This document shows positions 1 through 9,531 of a stretch of DNA of 27,912 bases, piece after piece (position 1 is the stretch's first letter; each line of letters opens with the position of its first letter). The notes under the pieces are model-generated. The model was not told the origin of the DNA, did no database searches, and saw only the letters and a list, made by a program, of their open reading frames with translations. Source of the DNA: a virus. The translations under genes were made by a program, and so were the position numbers. The stretch is from positions 1 to 27,912 of the IMG/VR virus record IMGVR_UViG_3300032284_000714; one strand, given 5' to 3'.

Positions 1-687
1 AGAACCTGTCTCTGAGTACTTGTGGTCGTCGCGCCATGCGTTTTCGCCTGTTTCTGCGCGAAGGTCATGTGAAACATCTGGTTGGATACCACACCAGTAG
101 TATTCGCCTTGACGTGGAACAGCCTTGTTTGCACGCAACTTAGCAACACCTTGACGGATTGCAGCAGCCTTGATGTAGTCAGTTCCGAGGATTGACTTCT
201 GTGTTGTTCCGTTTGTGTATGTACCTGCATAGGTAGTTACAAGAGAACCGTTGACTGTAGCAATTGCGTTTGGTCCACCAACGAGGGTAGCCAATGCAAC
301 TGTGTCAAGTGAGTCTGCCATGTTGAAGGCAATGATGTCAGCGATTGCTGGGTCAACATCGGAAAGTGAGAAAAGTTCCAACTTGCGTGTAGCAAGAGAA
401 GCGTTTCCGTATTCCTGAAGTGTAACAGTAATCGGTGTTGTGTTACCGAGTGCAACTGCATCTGGGTCAGTAGACTCAGAGAGTGCTGTTGTTGCTGGTG
501 CTAGGTCTGTGTAAATCTGGAAGACTACAGAAGAACCTGGCATTGCTTGTTGTACTGGACGCTTGTCTGCAACATCGCGAACTAGCGGTACAGCACGGAG
601 AGCGAATTCTACATAACGGTCATACGCGGTTTGTACTAGGTAGTTACCTAGGGAGCCGCTGGATGTATCTGTATATGCGTTGCTCAT
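1..687 (-). CDS. Major capsid protein, N4-gp56-like (partial, C-terminus beyond the window)
   Basis: The frame opens with ATG at 687 and stays open to the window edge, giving 229 residues beginning MSNAYTDTSSGSLGNYLVQ. The stretch VEFALRAVPLVRDVADKRP, the following GSSVVFQIYTDL and the later TVTLQEYGNASLAT are the pattern I associate with the N4-gp56 family of HK97-fold capsid proteins: an N-terminal helix, the E-loop region, then a conserved EYGN segment. The product would build the icosahedral shell. It lies directly downstream of the scaffold-like gene, as expected for a capsid gene, and is the last gene of the leftward late operon visible here. The family call is recognition from memory of the pattern. 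The missing C-terminal third prevents a length check. Confidence 0.85.
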   Translation of the reverse strand, partial: MSNAYTDTSSGSLGNYLVQTAYDRYVEFALRAVPLVRDVADKRPVQQAMPGSSVVFQIYTDLAPATTALSESTDPDAVALGNTTPITVTLQEYGNASLATRKLELFSLSDVDPAIADIIAFNMADSLDTVALATLVGGPNAIATVNGSLVTTYAGTYTNGTTQKSILGTDYIKAAAIRQGVAKLRANKAVPRQGEYYWCGIQPDVSHDLRAETGENAWRDDHKYSETGS

Positions 688-723
688 GTGTCACCTCTTT
701 CTATAAGGTTTGTGCGGATGGGA

Positions 724-1212
724 TTATTTGCCGCGAAAACGTGTAGACGGATTGCCAGTTAACGCATTGAGTTCATCTATTGACTTTGCCCCTGCCAATT
801 TTGCGGCCATATCCTGGTCGCGGCTAGGAGTGTTTGCGTTTGCTGTGGCAGCATTGATTCGTTGATACGAAGCAACATTCGCCTGTTGTTCTTCATCGGC
901 TTGAGCAGTTTCTGCAGTCTTAGCAAAGCCAAATACATCGGCATTTTCTGCTAACCATGCATCAATCTGTTCTGGCGTACTGACGTCGCCTGGTATAAAT
1001 TTGGCTACCTTGTCAGGTACGCCTTTCTGTGCCAATACTTCTTTGACGGAGCGAGAACGAAGGTCGGATTGAATACTAGCCAATTGCTCAGCAAGTTCCT
1101 TCTTTTCTTTCTCGGCACGCTTCAATGCCTTGCGAAGATTCGCAGGACCATTAGAATCTTGTGTTTCATCGGTGACATCAAAGTCATCGTCTTCATCATA
1201 TTGGTTTGCCAT
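724..1212 (-). CDS. Scaffold-like capsid assembly protein
   Basis: The product has 162 residues. It has an acidic N-terminus (DEDDDFDVTDE), then a strongly charged coiled-coil segment at about residues 25-60 (RKALKRAEKEKKELAEQLA), and an Ala/Gln-rich C-terminal half ending in the basic FRGK. A small, acidic, coiled-coil protein immediately upstream of the major capsid gene is the usual profile of a phage scaffolding protein, which templates procapsid assembly and then leaves the particle. The middle segment resembles the 'VKEVLAQKGVPDKVAKFIP...WLAENADVFG' pattern common in actinophage scaffold genes. Function rests on composition and position, not on a catalytic motif. About 120 bases without a convincing gene separate it from the next gene upstream. 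Confidence 0.65.
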   Translation of the reverse strand: MANQYDEDDDFDVTDETQDSNGPANLRKALKRAEKEKKELAEQLASIQSDLRSRSVKEVLAQKGVPDKVAKFIPGDVSTPEQIDAWLAENADVFGFAKTAETAQADEEQQANVASYQRINAATANANTPSRDQDMAAKLAGAKSIDELNALTGNPSTRFRGK

Positions 1213-1334
1213 GTGGCACTCCCTTTCATTAGTTGTGACGCAGGCCGCAATGCATCCCAGGGGAAGGATGTTTGGCTCCTACTACCAGTCTTTAATACGC
1301 GTCATCCATGCTGGTCAGTGGTGACGGATTTTAT

Positions 1335-2666
1335 TTAGGAGAGGCCTGCCTCTGTACCCATTAGGCTGCCTTTAGATACACCAGAGGAGCCACCAAATTG
1401 TGATAACTCTTGTGCCTTAAGACGGTCAAGTTCTTGTTGCGCTTGAACAGCGCCAGTTGTTCCAAAGGTTGCTGCTTCAAGTTGAGAGCCAACTTGTCCT
1501 GCTGGACCAAATGCGTTGTAACGTGTAGCAAGTGCTTGCGTTCCGCCGATTTGTTGAGCAACTGATTGGAAGCCTTGGTTGGCTTGTGACTGAGTAATAC
1601 CCAAAGCATTAAGTTGTCCAGCGTAAGCCTCGTTAACATCAACGCCATAACGGGCTGCTTGTGTACCAATTGCAGCAGTACTAATCTGCTTTTCAATAAT
1701 TGGTGTAGCAATGCTTGGGTCAAGCACGTGGGCAATCATGTCGCCTTGTGTCAATCCATAATAAGTTTGAAGTTGTTGTGTAAGGGCTGGGTCTGTGTTT
1801 TCAATGACAGCCTTAGCGGTACTAGCGCGTGAGTTCAACTCACTTGGGCTAATGTCATTGGAAAGCAATTTAGTAAACACATCTTTGTTTGTGGCAAAAT
1901 TATTGCTTAAGCCATAAGATGTAAGTACTTGAGCATACGCTGCTTCTGTTTGAATGTATTGACCTGGTGACAACACAGGAAGCCCTGCTGCCAAACGAGC
2001 AGCATTTGCTGGAAAGCGTTGTTGGAAAGCAACAGCAAGAGGGTTAGTACCCTTTGGGTCTTGAGCCATTAATTGAATGGTGTCCGAGGTATAACCTTGT
2101 TGAACCAATTGAGTAACAGCGTTTGCTACATCAGCACCAAGGCCTAAGTCGGTAAATGTTGTTGTTAAAAATTGAATTGCGTTTTGCTGAGTAGCAGCAG
2201 TAGTAGCCGCAGTCTGCGCAGCGGTTGTTGCATTTGCTGCCTGAAGGTCTGTTATTTGTTGTTGCAACGCAGCAAGTGTTGGGTCAATAGTTCCAGTTGA
2301 ACCAGTAACTGCTGGTCCAGTTGCTCCACTAGCGCCAGTTGCAGCAGGTCCTGTGGGGCCAGTATTTTTTGTACCAGCCTGTGTGGTTTGAGTATATGTT
2401 CCACCCTTGCCGTCTGCATAAACTGTAGTAACAGTATAAGTGCCATCGCCATTTGGAACAGAATTAGAACTAACAACCGTACCCGCTGCTGGATATTGCG
2501 TTTCAGTAACAGTTCCGCCATATTGTTTCACAACTGCATTAAATGCTTCACCGCTTGTAGTACTTGACGCTGCTACGGCAGCAGATGCTGCTTTGTCTGG
2601 GGATACGCCCAGATTAATCATGCGCTCTACTTGAATATCTGAAGCCACTATGCCATCACCTGCCAA
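1335..2666 (-). CDS. Virion-associated protein with collagen-like stretch (443 aa)
   Basis: I do not recognise a family. Residues 9-17 (ASDIQVERM) match the start of the neighbouring 2648-3646 product (ASDVQVERA), so the two share an N-terminal tag. Residues of about 100-125 form a Gly-X-Thr/Pro rich, collagen-like run (GPTGPAATGASGATGPAV). The rest is Ala/Gln/Thr-rich and apparently helical, without Cys or a transmembrane segment. Position between the giant virion protein and the scaffold suggests a structural or ejected internal protein. It overlaps the upstream gene by 19 bases, so the two are probably translationally coupled. Alternatives are a minor capsid or tail-fibre-like component. 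Confidence is high that it is a gene and low on its function. Confidence 0.8.
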   Translation of the reverse strand: MAGDGIVASDIQVERMINLGVSPDKAASAAVAASSTTSGEAFNAVVKQYGGTVTETQYPAAGTVVSSNSVPNGDGTYTVTTVYADGKGGTYTQTTQAGTKNTGPTGPAATGASGATGPAVTGSTGTIDPTLAALQQQITDLQAANATTAAQTAATTAATQQNAIQFLTTTFTDLGLGADVANAVTQLVQQGYTSDTIQLMAQDPKGTNPLAVAFQQRFPANAARLAAGLPVLSPGQYIQTEAAYAQVLTSYGLSNNFATNKDVFTKLLSNDISPSELNSRASTAKAVIENTDPALTQQLQTYYGLTQGDMIAHVLDPSIATPIIEKQISTAAIGTQAARYGVDVNEAYAGQLNALGITQSQANQGFQSVAQQIGGTQALATRYNAFGPAGQVGSQLEAATFGTTGAVQAQQELDRLKAQELSQFGGSSGVSKGSLMGTEAGLS

Positions 2667-3646
2667 GAACGAGCAAGGTTTGCACCAACGTTACTCAATG
2701 TATCCATTGCATCCTTACTTGTTGCCCAACGTGGGTCTTGCATTGCTGCAGTTTCAAAATTCCACAAAGGCATACCTGATGGTTTGGTTGGGTCCGTACC
2801 CTGCAAACCTTTGTTAAGAAGAGCATCGTCAAGGGTGATAGAGGCTGGGTCAACGCCAAACTTTGTAGCCATTGTTTGAATGTATGGTTGTGCTATTTGT
2901 TTTATTGTCAACCCTGCATCAATTTGACTACCCCATGCAGCATATTTGCTTTTAGCAAGGTTCTTGATTTGGTCAGTCCAGTATTGTTCTGTTGTTAAAC
3001 CATCAGCAACGGATGTTGCTGCTTGATTAACCCAATCAGAATTATACTTGACGCCATAATCAGTTACTGCAGTATTAAGGTTTTGACGAGTCGTAGAAGC
3101 CAAACCGCCTTGAATACCAGTAATATAAGATTGACCAGTTGTTGGGTCAGTGCCACGAATAAATTGAAGAACTGCTGGAGAACTTGTAGTAAGTCCAGTA
3201 GTAAATGCCCTATCGGCAATTGTTAATAAACTTGCATCACTTACTTGTAAACCAAGTTGAGTCACTTCACTACGAAGGGCTGGAAGCCATTCTTGTTGTA
3301 GTTTTTGTTGATAAACAGCAGGTTGATTTGCTTTTAATTGAGCGTTAGTAAATGCTGCTGGACCAGTTGATTTATAAAAATTTGTTGCATATAATGCATT
3401 AAGCGCACCAGCATAATTGCCAGCAAGATAAAGTGAACGCACTTGAGCAAGTTCAGGATATGCCGCAACCATTGCCTCAGTAATACCTACAAGCATTGGG
3501 TCAGCGACTGCTCCAGTTGCTGCTGCTGTGGCACCAGTTGAACCTGTGACACTGCCAGTACTGCCTGTTATAGCGGGGCCTTGCGGTGCAGGTGTTGCTG
3601 CTTTAGCAGCATTGATTGCACGCTCTACTTGAACGTCACTAGCCAT
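2648..3646 (-). CDS. Virion-associated protein with collagen-like N-terminus (332 aa)
   Basis: No family recognised. The N-terminus MASDVQVERAINAAK repeats the tag found in the 443-residue neighbour. Residues of about 18-45 are Gly-X-Thr/Ala repeats (GPAITGSTGSVTGSTGATA) resembling a short collagen-like or flexible linker. The remaining 280 residues look like a globular helical domain with many aromatic residues (YPELAQVRSLYLAGNYAGAL; KYAAWGSQIDAGLTIKQIAQ), ending LARSWQVMA. It overlaps both neighbours by a few bases in a leftward late operon and is probably a virion structural or internal protein. The start at 3646 is supported because the shared tag begins right there. Confidence 0.8.
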   Translation of the reverse strand: MASDVQVERAINAAKAATPAPQGPAITGSTGSVTGSTGATAAATGAVADPMLVGITEAMVAAYPELAQVRSLYLAGNYAGALNALYATNFYKSTGPAAFTNAQLKANQPAVYQQKLQQEWLPALRSEVTQLGLQVSDASLLTIADRAFTTGLTTSSPAVLQFIRGTDPTTGQSYITGIQGGLASTTRQNLNTAVTDYGVKYNSDWVNQAATSVADGLTTEQYWTDQIKNLAKSKYAAWGSQIDAGLTIKQIAQPYIQTMATKFGVDPASITLDDALLNKGLQGTDPTKPSGMPLWNFETAAMQDPRWATSKDAMDTLSNVGANLARSWQVMA

Positions 3647-4337
3647 TTAATAATCCCCCTGCTGCATTTGAACCACCAGTTATTGCTTGATTAATCCAAG
3701 ATGCAAAACTAAGATTTTGCATACGTCCACGTTCTGCTTGATACTTTGGGTCAGATGCAAATTCAGAAGAGGCAATTTGTTCTGGCGTTAAATCTGGGCT
3801 TGATTGAGTCACAGCACCACCAGTACCATAAGTTGTTCTATTGACAGTGCCTGCTTGAGCATTTGCTTTAGCAATGATGTCATTAATGTCATCTTGGTTG
3901 GCTAAACGTCCAAGCCATTTAACTGCTGCTGCATGAATAATTGGTGCTTGAGCAACAGGGTCATACATTTCTTTTTGAGTTGTGGTGTATGTTGTAGGCT
4001 GATTACCTTGTTGTTCTTGAAGAATTTGCCAAGGAGTTTTAAGTTGCCCAGCAGCGTATGATTGAGCAGAAGCATCAACCAATTGCCCCCATACAGTTTT
4101 TGCTTGAGAAATTCGCATACCGCGCGCAGCGGTAAAATCCATAATTTGTTTTTGTTCATCGGGAGTAAGGTTAAGCCACATTGCCTTGGCTTGAGTAGAA
4201 AGAACTTTCTTTCCATCAATGTAAGCATAAGATTTAACCGCTTTAGATTTGCTTGTTGGAAGATTAGATAGGTTTAATGTAAACCCTGGAATTCCTCCAG
4301 GACCAGATGCCGCTGGTGGTGGTGTATTCATTTCCAT
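3639..4337 (-). CDS. Virion-associated protein, Pro/Gly-rich N-terminus (232 aa)
   Basis: No family recognised. The first 25 residues are Pro/Ser/Gly-rich (TPPPAASGPGGIPGF), followed by a Lys-rich segment (TSKSKAVKSYAYIDGKKVL). A soluble helical body follows, containing WLNLTPDEQKQIMDFTAARG and WLGRLANQDDINDIIAKANA. Its ATG overlaps the last base of the stop of the giant 1658-residue gene, and its end overlaps the next gene by 8 bases, so translation is probably coupled along the operon. Third in line after the giant gene, it is most likely a minor virion protein delivered with it. There are no catalytic motifs, Cys clusters or membrane spans that I can see. Confidence 0.8.
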   Translation of the reverse strand: MEMNTPPPAASGPGGIPGFTLNLSNLPTSKSKAVKSYAYIDGKKVLSTQAKAMWLNLTPDEQKQIMDFTAARGMRISQAKTVWGQLVDASAQSYAAGQLKTPWQILQEQQGNQPTTYTTTQKEMYDPVAQAPIIHAAAVKWLGRLANQDDINDIIAKANAQAGTVNRTTYGTGGAVTQSSPDLTPEQIASSEFASDPKYQAERGRMQNLSFASWINQAITGGSNAAGGLLNG

Positions 4338-7300
4338 TACATTGTCCCCTTTAGGCTGTCATTTACAAAATATCTATCTATAATTTCTTGCAATTGTGGG
4401 TTCCACAATCCAGCAGTATCATTTTGCAAGTATGATTGCCATGCTTGCTTAAGAGCAGTAGTGGCTTTAGCATCCTTAACTTCAGGACTTGCTAATGCAG
4501 TAACTACTTTATTACGATAAGTAATAAATGTTTTGGCTTGTTGCCAAAAATCACTTGAACCGTTTTTTTGCATAAACTTTGGATTATTAATAATATCTTG
4601 CAAACCTTTAGCCATCGTGTATGAATTGTCGCCATTAGCACTCTTTTGGTATTCATCCCACCATTCTGGGCTGTACTTAGACAATTGAGCCAAACGCGCA
4701 TCCCATTGGGCTTTAACCTCTGGATAGTCTGCAACACGGGCTTTTGGATTATTGGTTGCTTTACGCAATTGGTCCAATAGGTTTTGCTTATCATTGCGGT
4801 AAGCAGACCAAACTCTGTTAATTTTGAGGTTAGTTTCGTATTGTTGCGGAGTTAAAGATTCTTTATTAAGAATAGTATTTCCAGGAAGTTTAGTTCCTGG
4901 GTTTGAAAGAAATTTTTGAACTTGTGGGTCTGGGTCTCCAGTCACATCTGCGGTAAGCAATCCAACAGCCTTAGGGTCAAGTTGTTCTAGTTGCTTGGCA
5001 AGGTCTGTATTATTTTGCCATACACGCGCATAACCTTCTACAGTTGGAGAGATAAATGCTGACCTTGTGCTACCACGATAAAGGTAACGGTCTGCTGGAA
5101 AAGCATCTCCAAGCACTTGACGCATTTGAACTTGAGCCTTATTGGCATCACCATTGTATTTTTTCAACAAAAGGGTTGCATAATCTTGAAATAATTGACC
5201 TGGTTTGTCTTGTTTGGGGGCAATACCAATTGGTGAACCAAAACGCCATAGCGCACGTTCTCCAAACCAATTCTTGGTATCACGCATAACGCTGTCCATT
5301 GTTGGCTTAGGACCAAGGCCCATTTCCCATTTAGTCATTTGATAATCTAATTCCATGCGATGTATTTGTAAAAAGTCTGCACTAGAATCAGAACCCATCA
5401 AATATTTTTTAGCGTCACTAAGCCATGAAGGAACAAAATTTGAGCCTACACTAGAGTCAACACCCATTGGAAATAGGCTGTTGTAGTCCATGCCAGGAAT
5501 ATGGCCAATAGTATTATCAACAAGGCTTTTGACAACTTGAGAGTTATCTGGACGAAACTTAGTTAATTCGCCAACAGCCATTGTTGTAAGCCATGATGGA
5601 CCAGGAAGGTTGGCTAAGAAACCAACTGCTTTTGTACTAAGACGTACGCCTTGACCACCGTATAATCCCATTTCCTTTGTGCCAGGAATAACAATATACG
5701 CAGCATCACTTGGATTTGCTACTGGGTTACCATCTTTGTCAACACCAAATGTTGTATACATGGCGTTATAGTTACGAAGCAATCCAGCCATACGTTCTGG
5801 ATATTTAATACCTAAGCGGCCAAAACGATACAATGAATTTGCCGAAGCAGAGGGGAAGGCTGCTACCGTGCGTGCTGCATAAAGAGCACGATTCTGACGA
5901 CGAATGTTGTAAAAAATCTTGCCTGCTTCATCAAGTGCTTCACGATATGAAGCCTGACGAAGAGCATTAACAGATTCTGCTGTAAGCGGTACGCCTTGTT
6001 GATTAAGAAGATTTAATTTCTTTTCAATAACAGTGCCAAACTTTTTATCTGCCCAAATCCAACGATATGGATTTTCCGCAGATGCAAGATATTTCCATGC
6101 ATGGTTCATTGAATCTGTAACGCTTTGGCCAAGTGCTTGCATTTTACCAAGTGTTGCCGCAGAACCATAATCAATATCTAATGGGTGAATTGGTGACAAA
6201 ACTGTTGTTTTATCGCCAAGTAATTTTTGCAAACCTGCTGATGTTACGTCACCCTTAGTTGCATAAAGACGAGCAGCATCATCTGGAAGATAGCGTTTAA
6301 CAAAGTTAATGCGGTCAGCAACAATTGAAGTCATATCTGATTCTGCTGTAAGACCGAATTGACGAAGGTAAGAAACGCCTTCACGCGTACGCGCCCAATT
6401 GTAAATTTCTTGATTGCTTTGGCCTGAAAGAACTTTATCAACAAGCGGGTCTCCACGCATTTGACGGTTAACCACATAAGCAAGTTCTTCAAAATAAATA
6501 GGGTTGTTAACATCTACAACACCAGTTGGACCTTTACGAGCAAGAAGTCCTACTTTTGAACCCGTACGTAATTCTCCAAGAAAATTTAGTTCCTGTGTAT
6601 CTTCATTAGAAAATTCACTGCGAAGGGCTTCGCCAAATTTATTTGGGTCAAAAAGATTTTCGGTTGTTATATCTCTTCCGCCAATGTTAAAAACATGGCC
6701 CTCAGTTGAACCGTAAAAACGTTTTTTATTCGCTTCACGCTCAGCAAGATATTCGCCTTGTTCTTTGACGGCAACCCCTGCTTTTGATGCTACGTTATCA
6801 AGAACTTTCCAAGCCTTTTCAACAGCAAGGTTGCGTTCTGCAATGTTTGGTGAAAGAGTAGTTATATTACCAACAGCCTTTTGAAGTAATACTTTTGCTG
6901 AGTTAATTTCAGAACCATATTTACCAGCAACACTTGGTTGGCTATTAAGAAAATCAAGACGACGAGTTAGTCCGTACACTGAAGGTACACGCTCAACAAC
7001 ACCATAGTTTTTAGCAGCGGTAACGGCTTGAACCTCAATACGGCCTACAAGTCTTTCAGCATCACGAAGATTTGCTTTAATTGTTTCAAGGTGTTCAGCC
7101 TTTGCTGCAGGTGAAAGATTGTTGGTATTAAAAGCATCTTCATATTCAGCAGCAACTGTATCTAGGTAATCGGTTGCCTCACCATAACGTTGAAATGTAT
7201 TGTCAAGGTTTTGGTTAATAGCCTTTAGTTGAGTTGCTCCCAACTTATCACCAATTTTTAACGCACCATTCATAATACGATTTTTATTATTTTTAATAAA

Positions 7301-9313
7301 ATTAGATGCTGTTGAGCCAAGTGTATCTTCAGCAGCCTTTGTTCCAAGTGAAAGAAATGATGCAGTCAAAGGTTCAATCATGCTGTTTTTAGGTATATAT
7401 GCAGGACGTCCAAGCACGCTCATTGAAAACAATTTATTAAGTGACTCAAATCCACTATGTGCATTTCCTGGTAATTTTTCTGTAATTTTTCCAAATGTTT
7501 GAATTTGAGATTTCATGTCACGTTCAATTTTACCCCAAGGCAACATTGGCATTGAGTCAGCCAATTGACGTTGTGTTTGTGGGTCAACAACAATGCGATG
7601 AGCAGAACTATCAAAAGCAAAACCATCTTTAGAAAGAGTATTATGCATTTCCATCATTTTATTGCGAGCCTTAATAACAAAAGATTCCATTTCGCTCTTG
7701 TCGTAAAAACCAAGAGTGCGACCCAAATCATGTCCAAGTTGTTTGTCAAGTTCATCAATAACTGCAGCCTTTTCAGATGGACCCTGAGCATCCATAAACT
7801 TTTGAAGCCATTGATTACGGTATTGAGAAGCAGGAATTTTTGTTGGAATAAGTTGCCCATTAACTTCTTCGTATCCAATATGAATAGGTGTATCACCTTG
7901 AGTAAATGTACGAATATCGTCAAACATGGCGTTCATTTCATCTACGCCATCCCAGGCACGGGCACCAGTAAATGTAATGTATCCACGTGGTTTGTATGTT
8001 CCAACAAAACGAATTAATTTAGTTATTGGACCTTTAAGATTATTACCAAGAATAGTTTCTGTTGTGCCGCCAATACCACCAAAATCACGTGTGGTTGTAG
8101 CAGCCTTAAGTTCATCCATACGGTTGCGCATAGAGCCAATCTGGTCAGCAAAAAACTTTGGGTCAACTGGCTTATAATCATTTCCCAGGCCTTTAAGTTC
8201 CCCAGTTGGAGTCATAAAAGCATCATAAATTTCTTTATGTGCTGGACTTTCAGCAATAGCAGAATCAAATGCTGCAAGAGTACGTTGAAGCGCCTCTCCT
8301 TCAAATACAGGTAATTTATCTGTTGCCGCTACATTGCCAGCAATAAATGAATTGGTATCGTTAACTGTCCACAAATCATGCGGTGCAGTATTACCAAGAG
8401 CCTCAATTGCAGGCATGTAATTTTTATCAGCAAGGATAAGATTTTTAACAACAGTAGGATTATCTGCTTTTTGAATAAGGCTAGGAAGTAATTCGTTGTT
8501 AGAATATTGACGAACTTTATTTACAATAAGATTCATGTCTTTGGTATCAGCCAGTTGCTGAACATCTGCACCAAATACTGTTGGCTTACCCATAAGTTGT
8601 TTTGTTTGCACAAATGAAATATGAGAATCGGCCATTGCATCCATGCGAGCAAGGTCAGCAGCGCTAGTAATAGATGTTGTAAGGTTAGTTGCTTTTAACG
8701 CTCCACCAATAGCGCTTTTAGTAACTCCACCAACAGCACCCAACGCAACGTTGCTTAAAACAAAATCTCCAGTACCTGTAAACCACTTACCAACAGGATT
8801 ATCAACAAAATTATTTTGGATATTTTTGTCATCCCAAAGGTTTACCTTTTGAAGATTAACATTGCCCTCTTTAAGAAGAGGGTCTGCAAGCATGCCAAAT
8901 GGGCTGTCTTGAAAAATGCTGCTTTTTGTTAAAGCCTGAAAAGGTGATACTTTGGCTGAACGGTCATAAGCCTTTTTAACATCAGAGAGTTGAAAACCAT
9001 CTTGATATAAAGGACTGTTTGGGTCTGTTAATAAACCAATTGTAGAAATTGGACGATTTACAAATTCAGAAACTGCTTTACCTACTGGTTTAGAAGCAGC
9101 CAGCAAAAGGTCAGAAGAAGCCTGAGGCGCAGTCTTTACGCCAGCATTAGCAATTGCTTGTTGGGCTGCACCCTGTAAAGCCTGTACAGTTTGAGGTGCT
9201 TCTGTGCCAGCAACTTGCTGTGAAGCAATTTGAGTACCAGCAGTGGTTGCACTGCCTACAAGGCTTGAGCCCCAACCTTTAATATCATTGAGAATACTAT
9301 CCCAGAGCGACAT
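4337..9313 (-). CDS. Giant virion protein, possible internal/ejection protein (1658 aa)
   Basis: This is by far the largest gene here. The N-terminal 110 residues are Ala/Gln/Ser-rich and low complexity. Around residues 180-210 there is a Gly/Ala-rich, weakly hydrophobic stretch (LSNVALGAVGGVTKSAIGGAL). The body is long, mixed helical and rich in Lys/Asp/Asn, with no HExxH, Walker or lysozyme signature that I can identify. Proteins above 1000 residues in a phage late operon are usually tape-measure proteins or ejected internal virion proteins. Here it lies between portal and scaffold, which is not the usual place for a tape measure, so an internal or ejection protein carried in the head is my preferred inference. 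Large polyvalent proteins with hidden enzymatic domains are an alternative that profile searches would resolve. Confidence 0.85.
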   Translation of the reverse strand: MSLWDSILNDIKGWGSSLVGSATTAGTQIASQQVAGTEAPQTVQALQGAAQQAIANAGVKTAPQASSDLLLAASKPVGKAVSEFVNRPISTIGLLTDPNSPLYQDGFQLSDVKKAYDRSAKVSPFQALTKSSIFQDSPFGMLADPLLKEGNVNLQKVNLWDDKNIQNNFVDNPVGKWFTGTGDFVLSNVALGAVGGVTKSAIGGALKATNLTTSITSAADLARMDAMADSHISFVQTKQLMGKPTVFGADVQQLADTKDMNLIVNKVRQYSNNELLPSLIQKADNPTVVKNLILADKNYMPAIEALGNTAPHDLWTVNDTNSFIAGNVAATDKLPVFEGEALQRTLAAFDSAIAESPAHKEIYDAFMTPTGELKGLGNDYKPVDPKFFADQIGSMRNRMDELKAATTTRDFGGIGGTTETILGNNLKGPITKLIRFVGTYKPRGYITFTGARAWDGVDEMNAMFDDIRTFTQGDTPIHIGYEEVNGQLIPTKIPASQYRNQWLQKFMDAQGPSEKAAVIDELDKQLGHDLGRTLGFYDKSEMESFVIKARNKMMEMHNTLSKDGFAFDSSAHRIVVDPQTQRQLADSMPMLPWGKIERDMKSQIQTFGKITEKLPGNAHSGFESLNKLFSMSVLGRPAYIPKNSMIEPLTASFLSLGTKAAEDTLGSTASNFIKNNKNRIMNGALKIGDKLGATQLKAINQNLDNTFQRYGEATDYLDTVAAEYEDAFNTNNLSPAAKAEHLETIKANLRDAERLVGRIEVQAVTAAKNYGVVERVPSVYGLTRRLDFLNSQPSVAGKYGSEINSAKVLLQKAVGNITTLSPNIAERNLAVEKAWKVLDNVASKAGVAVKEQGEYLAEREANKKRFYGSTEGHVFNIGGRDITTENLFDPNKFGEALRSEFSNEDTQELNFLGELRTGSKVGLLARKGPTGVVDVNNPIYFEELAYVVNRQMRGDPLVDKVLSGQSNQEIYNWARTREGVSYLRQFGLTAESDMTSIVADRINFVKRYLPDDAARLYATKGDVTSAGLQKLLGDKTTVLSPIHPLDIDYGSAATLGKMQALGQSVTDSMNHAWKYLASAENPYRWIWADKKFGTVIEKKLNLLNQQGVPLTAESVNALRQASYREALDEAGKIFYNIRRQNRALYAARTVAAFPSASANSLYRFGRLGIKYPERMAGLLRNYNAMYTTFGVDKDGNPVANPSDAAYIVIPGTKEMGLYGGQGVRLSTKAVGFLANLPGPSWLTTMAVGELTKFRPDNSQVVKSLVDNTIGHIPGMDYNSLFPMGVDSSVGSNFVPSWLSDAKKYLMGSDSSADFLQIHRMELDYQMTKWEMGLGPKPTMDSVMRDTKNWFGERALWRFGSPIGIAPKQDKPGQLFQDYATLLLKKYNGDANKAQVQMRQVLGDAFPADRYLYRGSTRSAFISPTVEGYARVWQNNTDLAKQLEQLDPKAVGLLTADVTGDPDPQVQKFLSNPGTKLPGNTILNKESLTPQQYETNLKINRVWSAYRNDKQNLLDQLRKATNNPKARVADYPEVKAQWDARLAQLSKYSPEWWDEYQKSANGDNSYTMAKGLQDIINNPKFMQKNGSSDFWQQAKTFITYRNKVVTALASPEVKDAKATTALKQAWQSYLQNDTAGLWNPQLQEIIDRYFVNDSLKGTM

Positions 9314-9531
9314 TACTTAGAACCGCCCTTCTTCATGATATTGGAAAATAAATTACCTTCACCACCTGATGGGTCCTTGTCGGTAAGAGCACGAATAAAT
9401 GCGTCTCTATCATCAGTTGATTGCCAAGGAACCATAGCAAGAGGAATTACTACACCAGCGTTTTCATAACCAAGGCTGTTAGCAAACTTGTCAATGTTGT
9501 CAAAGACTGTTCCTTCAGTCCATTGAGTCAT
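9313..9531 (-). CDS. Small hypothetical late protein (72 aa)
   Basis: The 72-residue product starts MTQWTEGTVFDNIDKFANSL and ends in a basic Gly/Lys tail (IMKKGGSK). Its stop overlaps the start of the giant gene, and its start overlaps the end of the gene upstream by 4 bases, which argues for real, coupled translation. It has no recognisable domain, no Cys and no clear transmembrane segment (VVIPLAMVPW is short and hydrophobic). By position it may be a co-factor or chaperone for the giant virion protein. Confidence 0.7.
   Translation of the reverse strand: MTQWTEGTVFDNIDKFANSLGYENAGVVIPLAMVPWQSTDDRDAFIRALTDKDPSGGEGNLFSNIMKKGGSK

Noticed and set aside
1213-1334. Possible small gene between scaffold and the 443-residue protein
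   Set aside because: Only very short frames (M-D-D-A-Y and similar) are present, and none has both a good start and a reasonable length.
7565-8017. 150-residue frame on the plus strand inside the giant gene
   Set aside because: Lies opposite the well-coded giant protein, has no plausible ribosome site, and its composition is that of antisense sequence.
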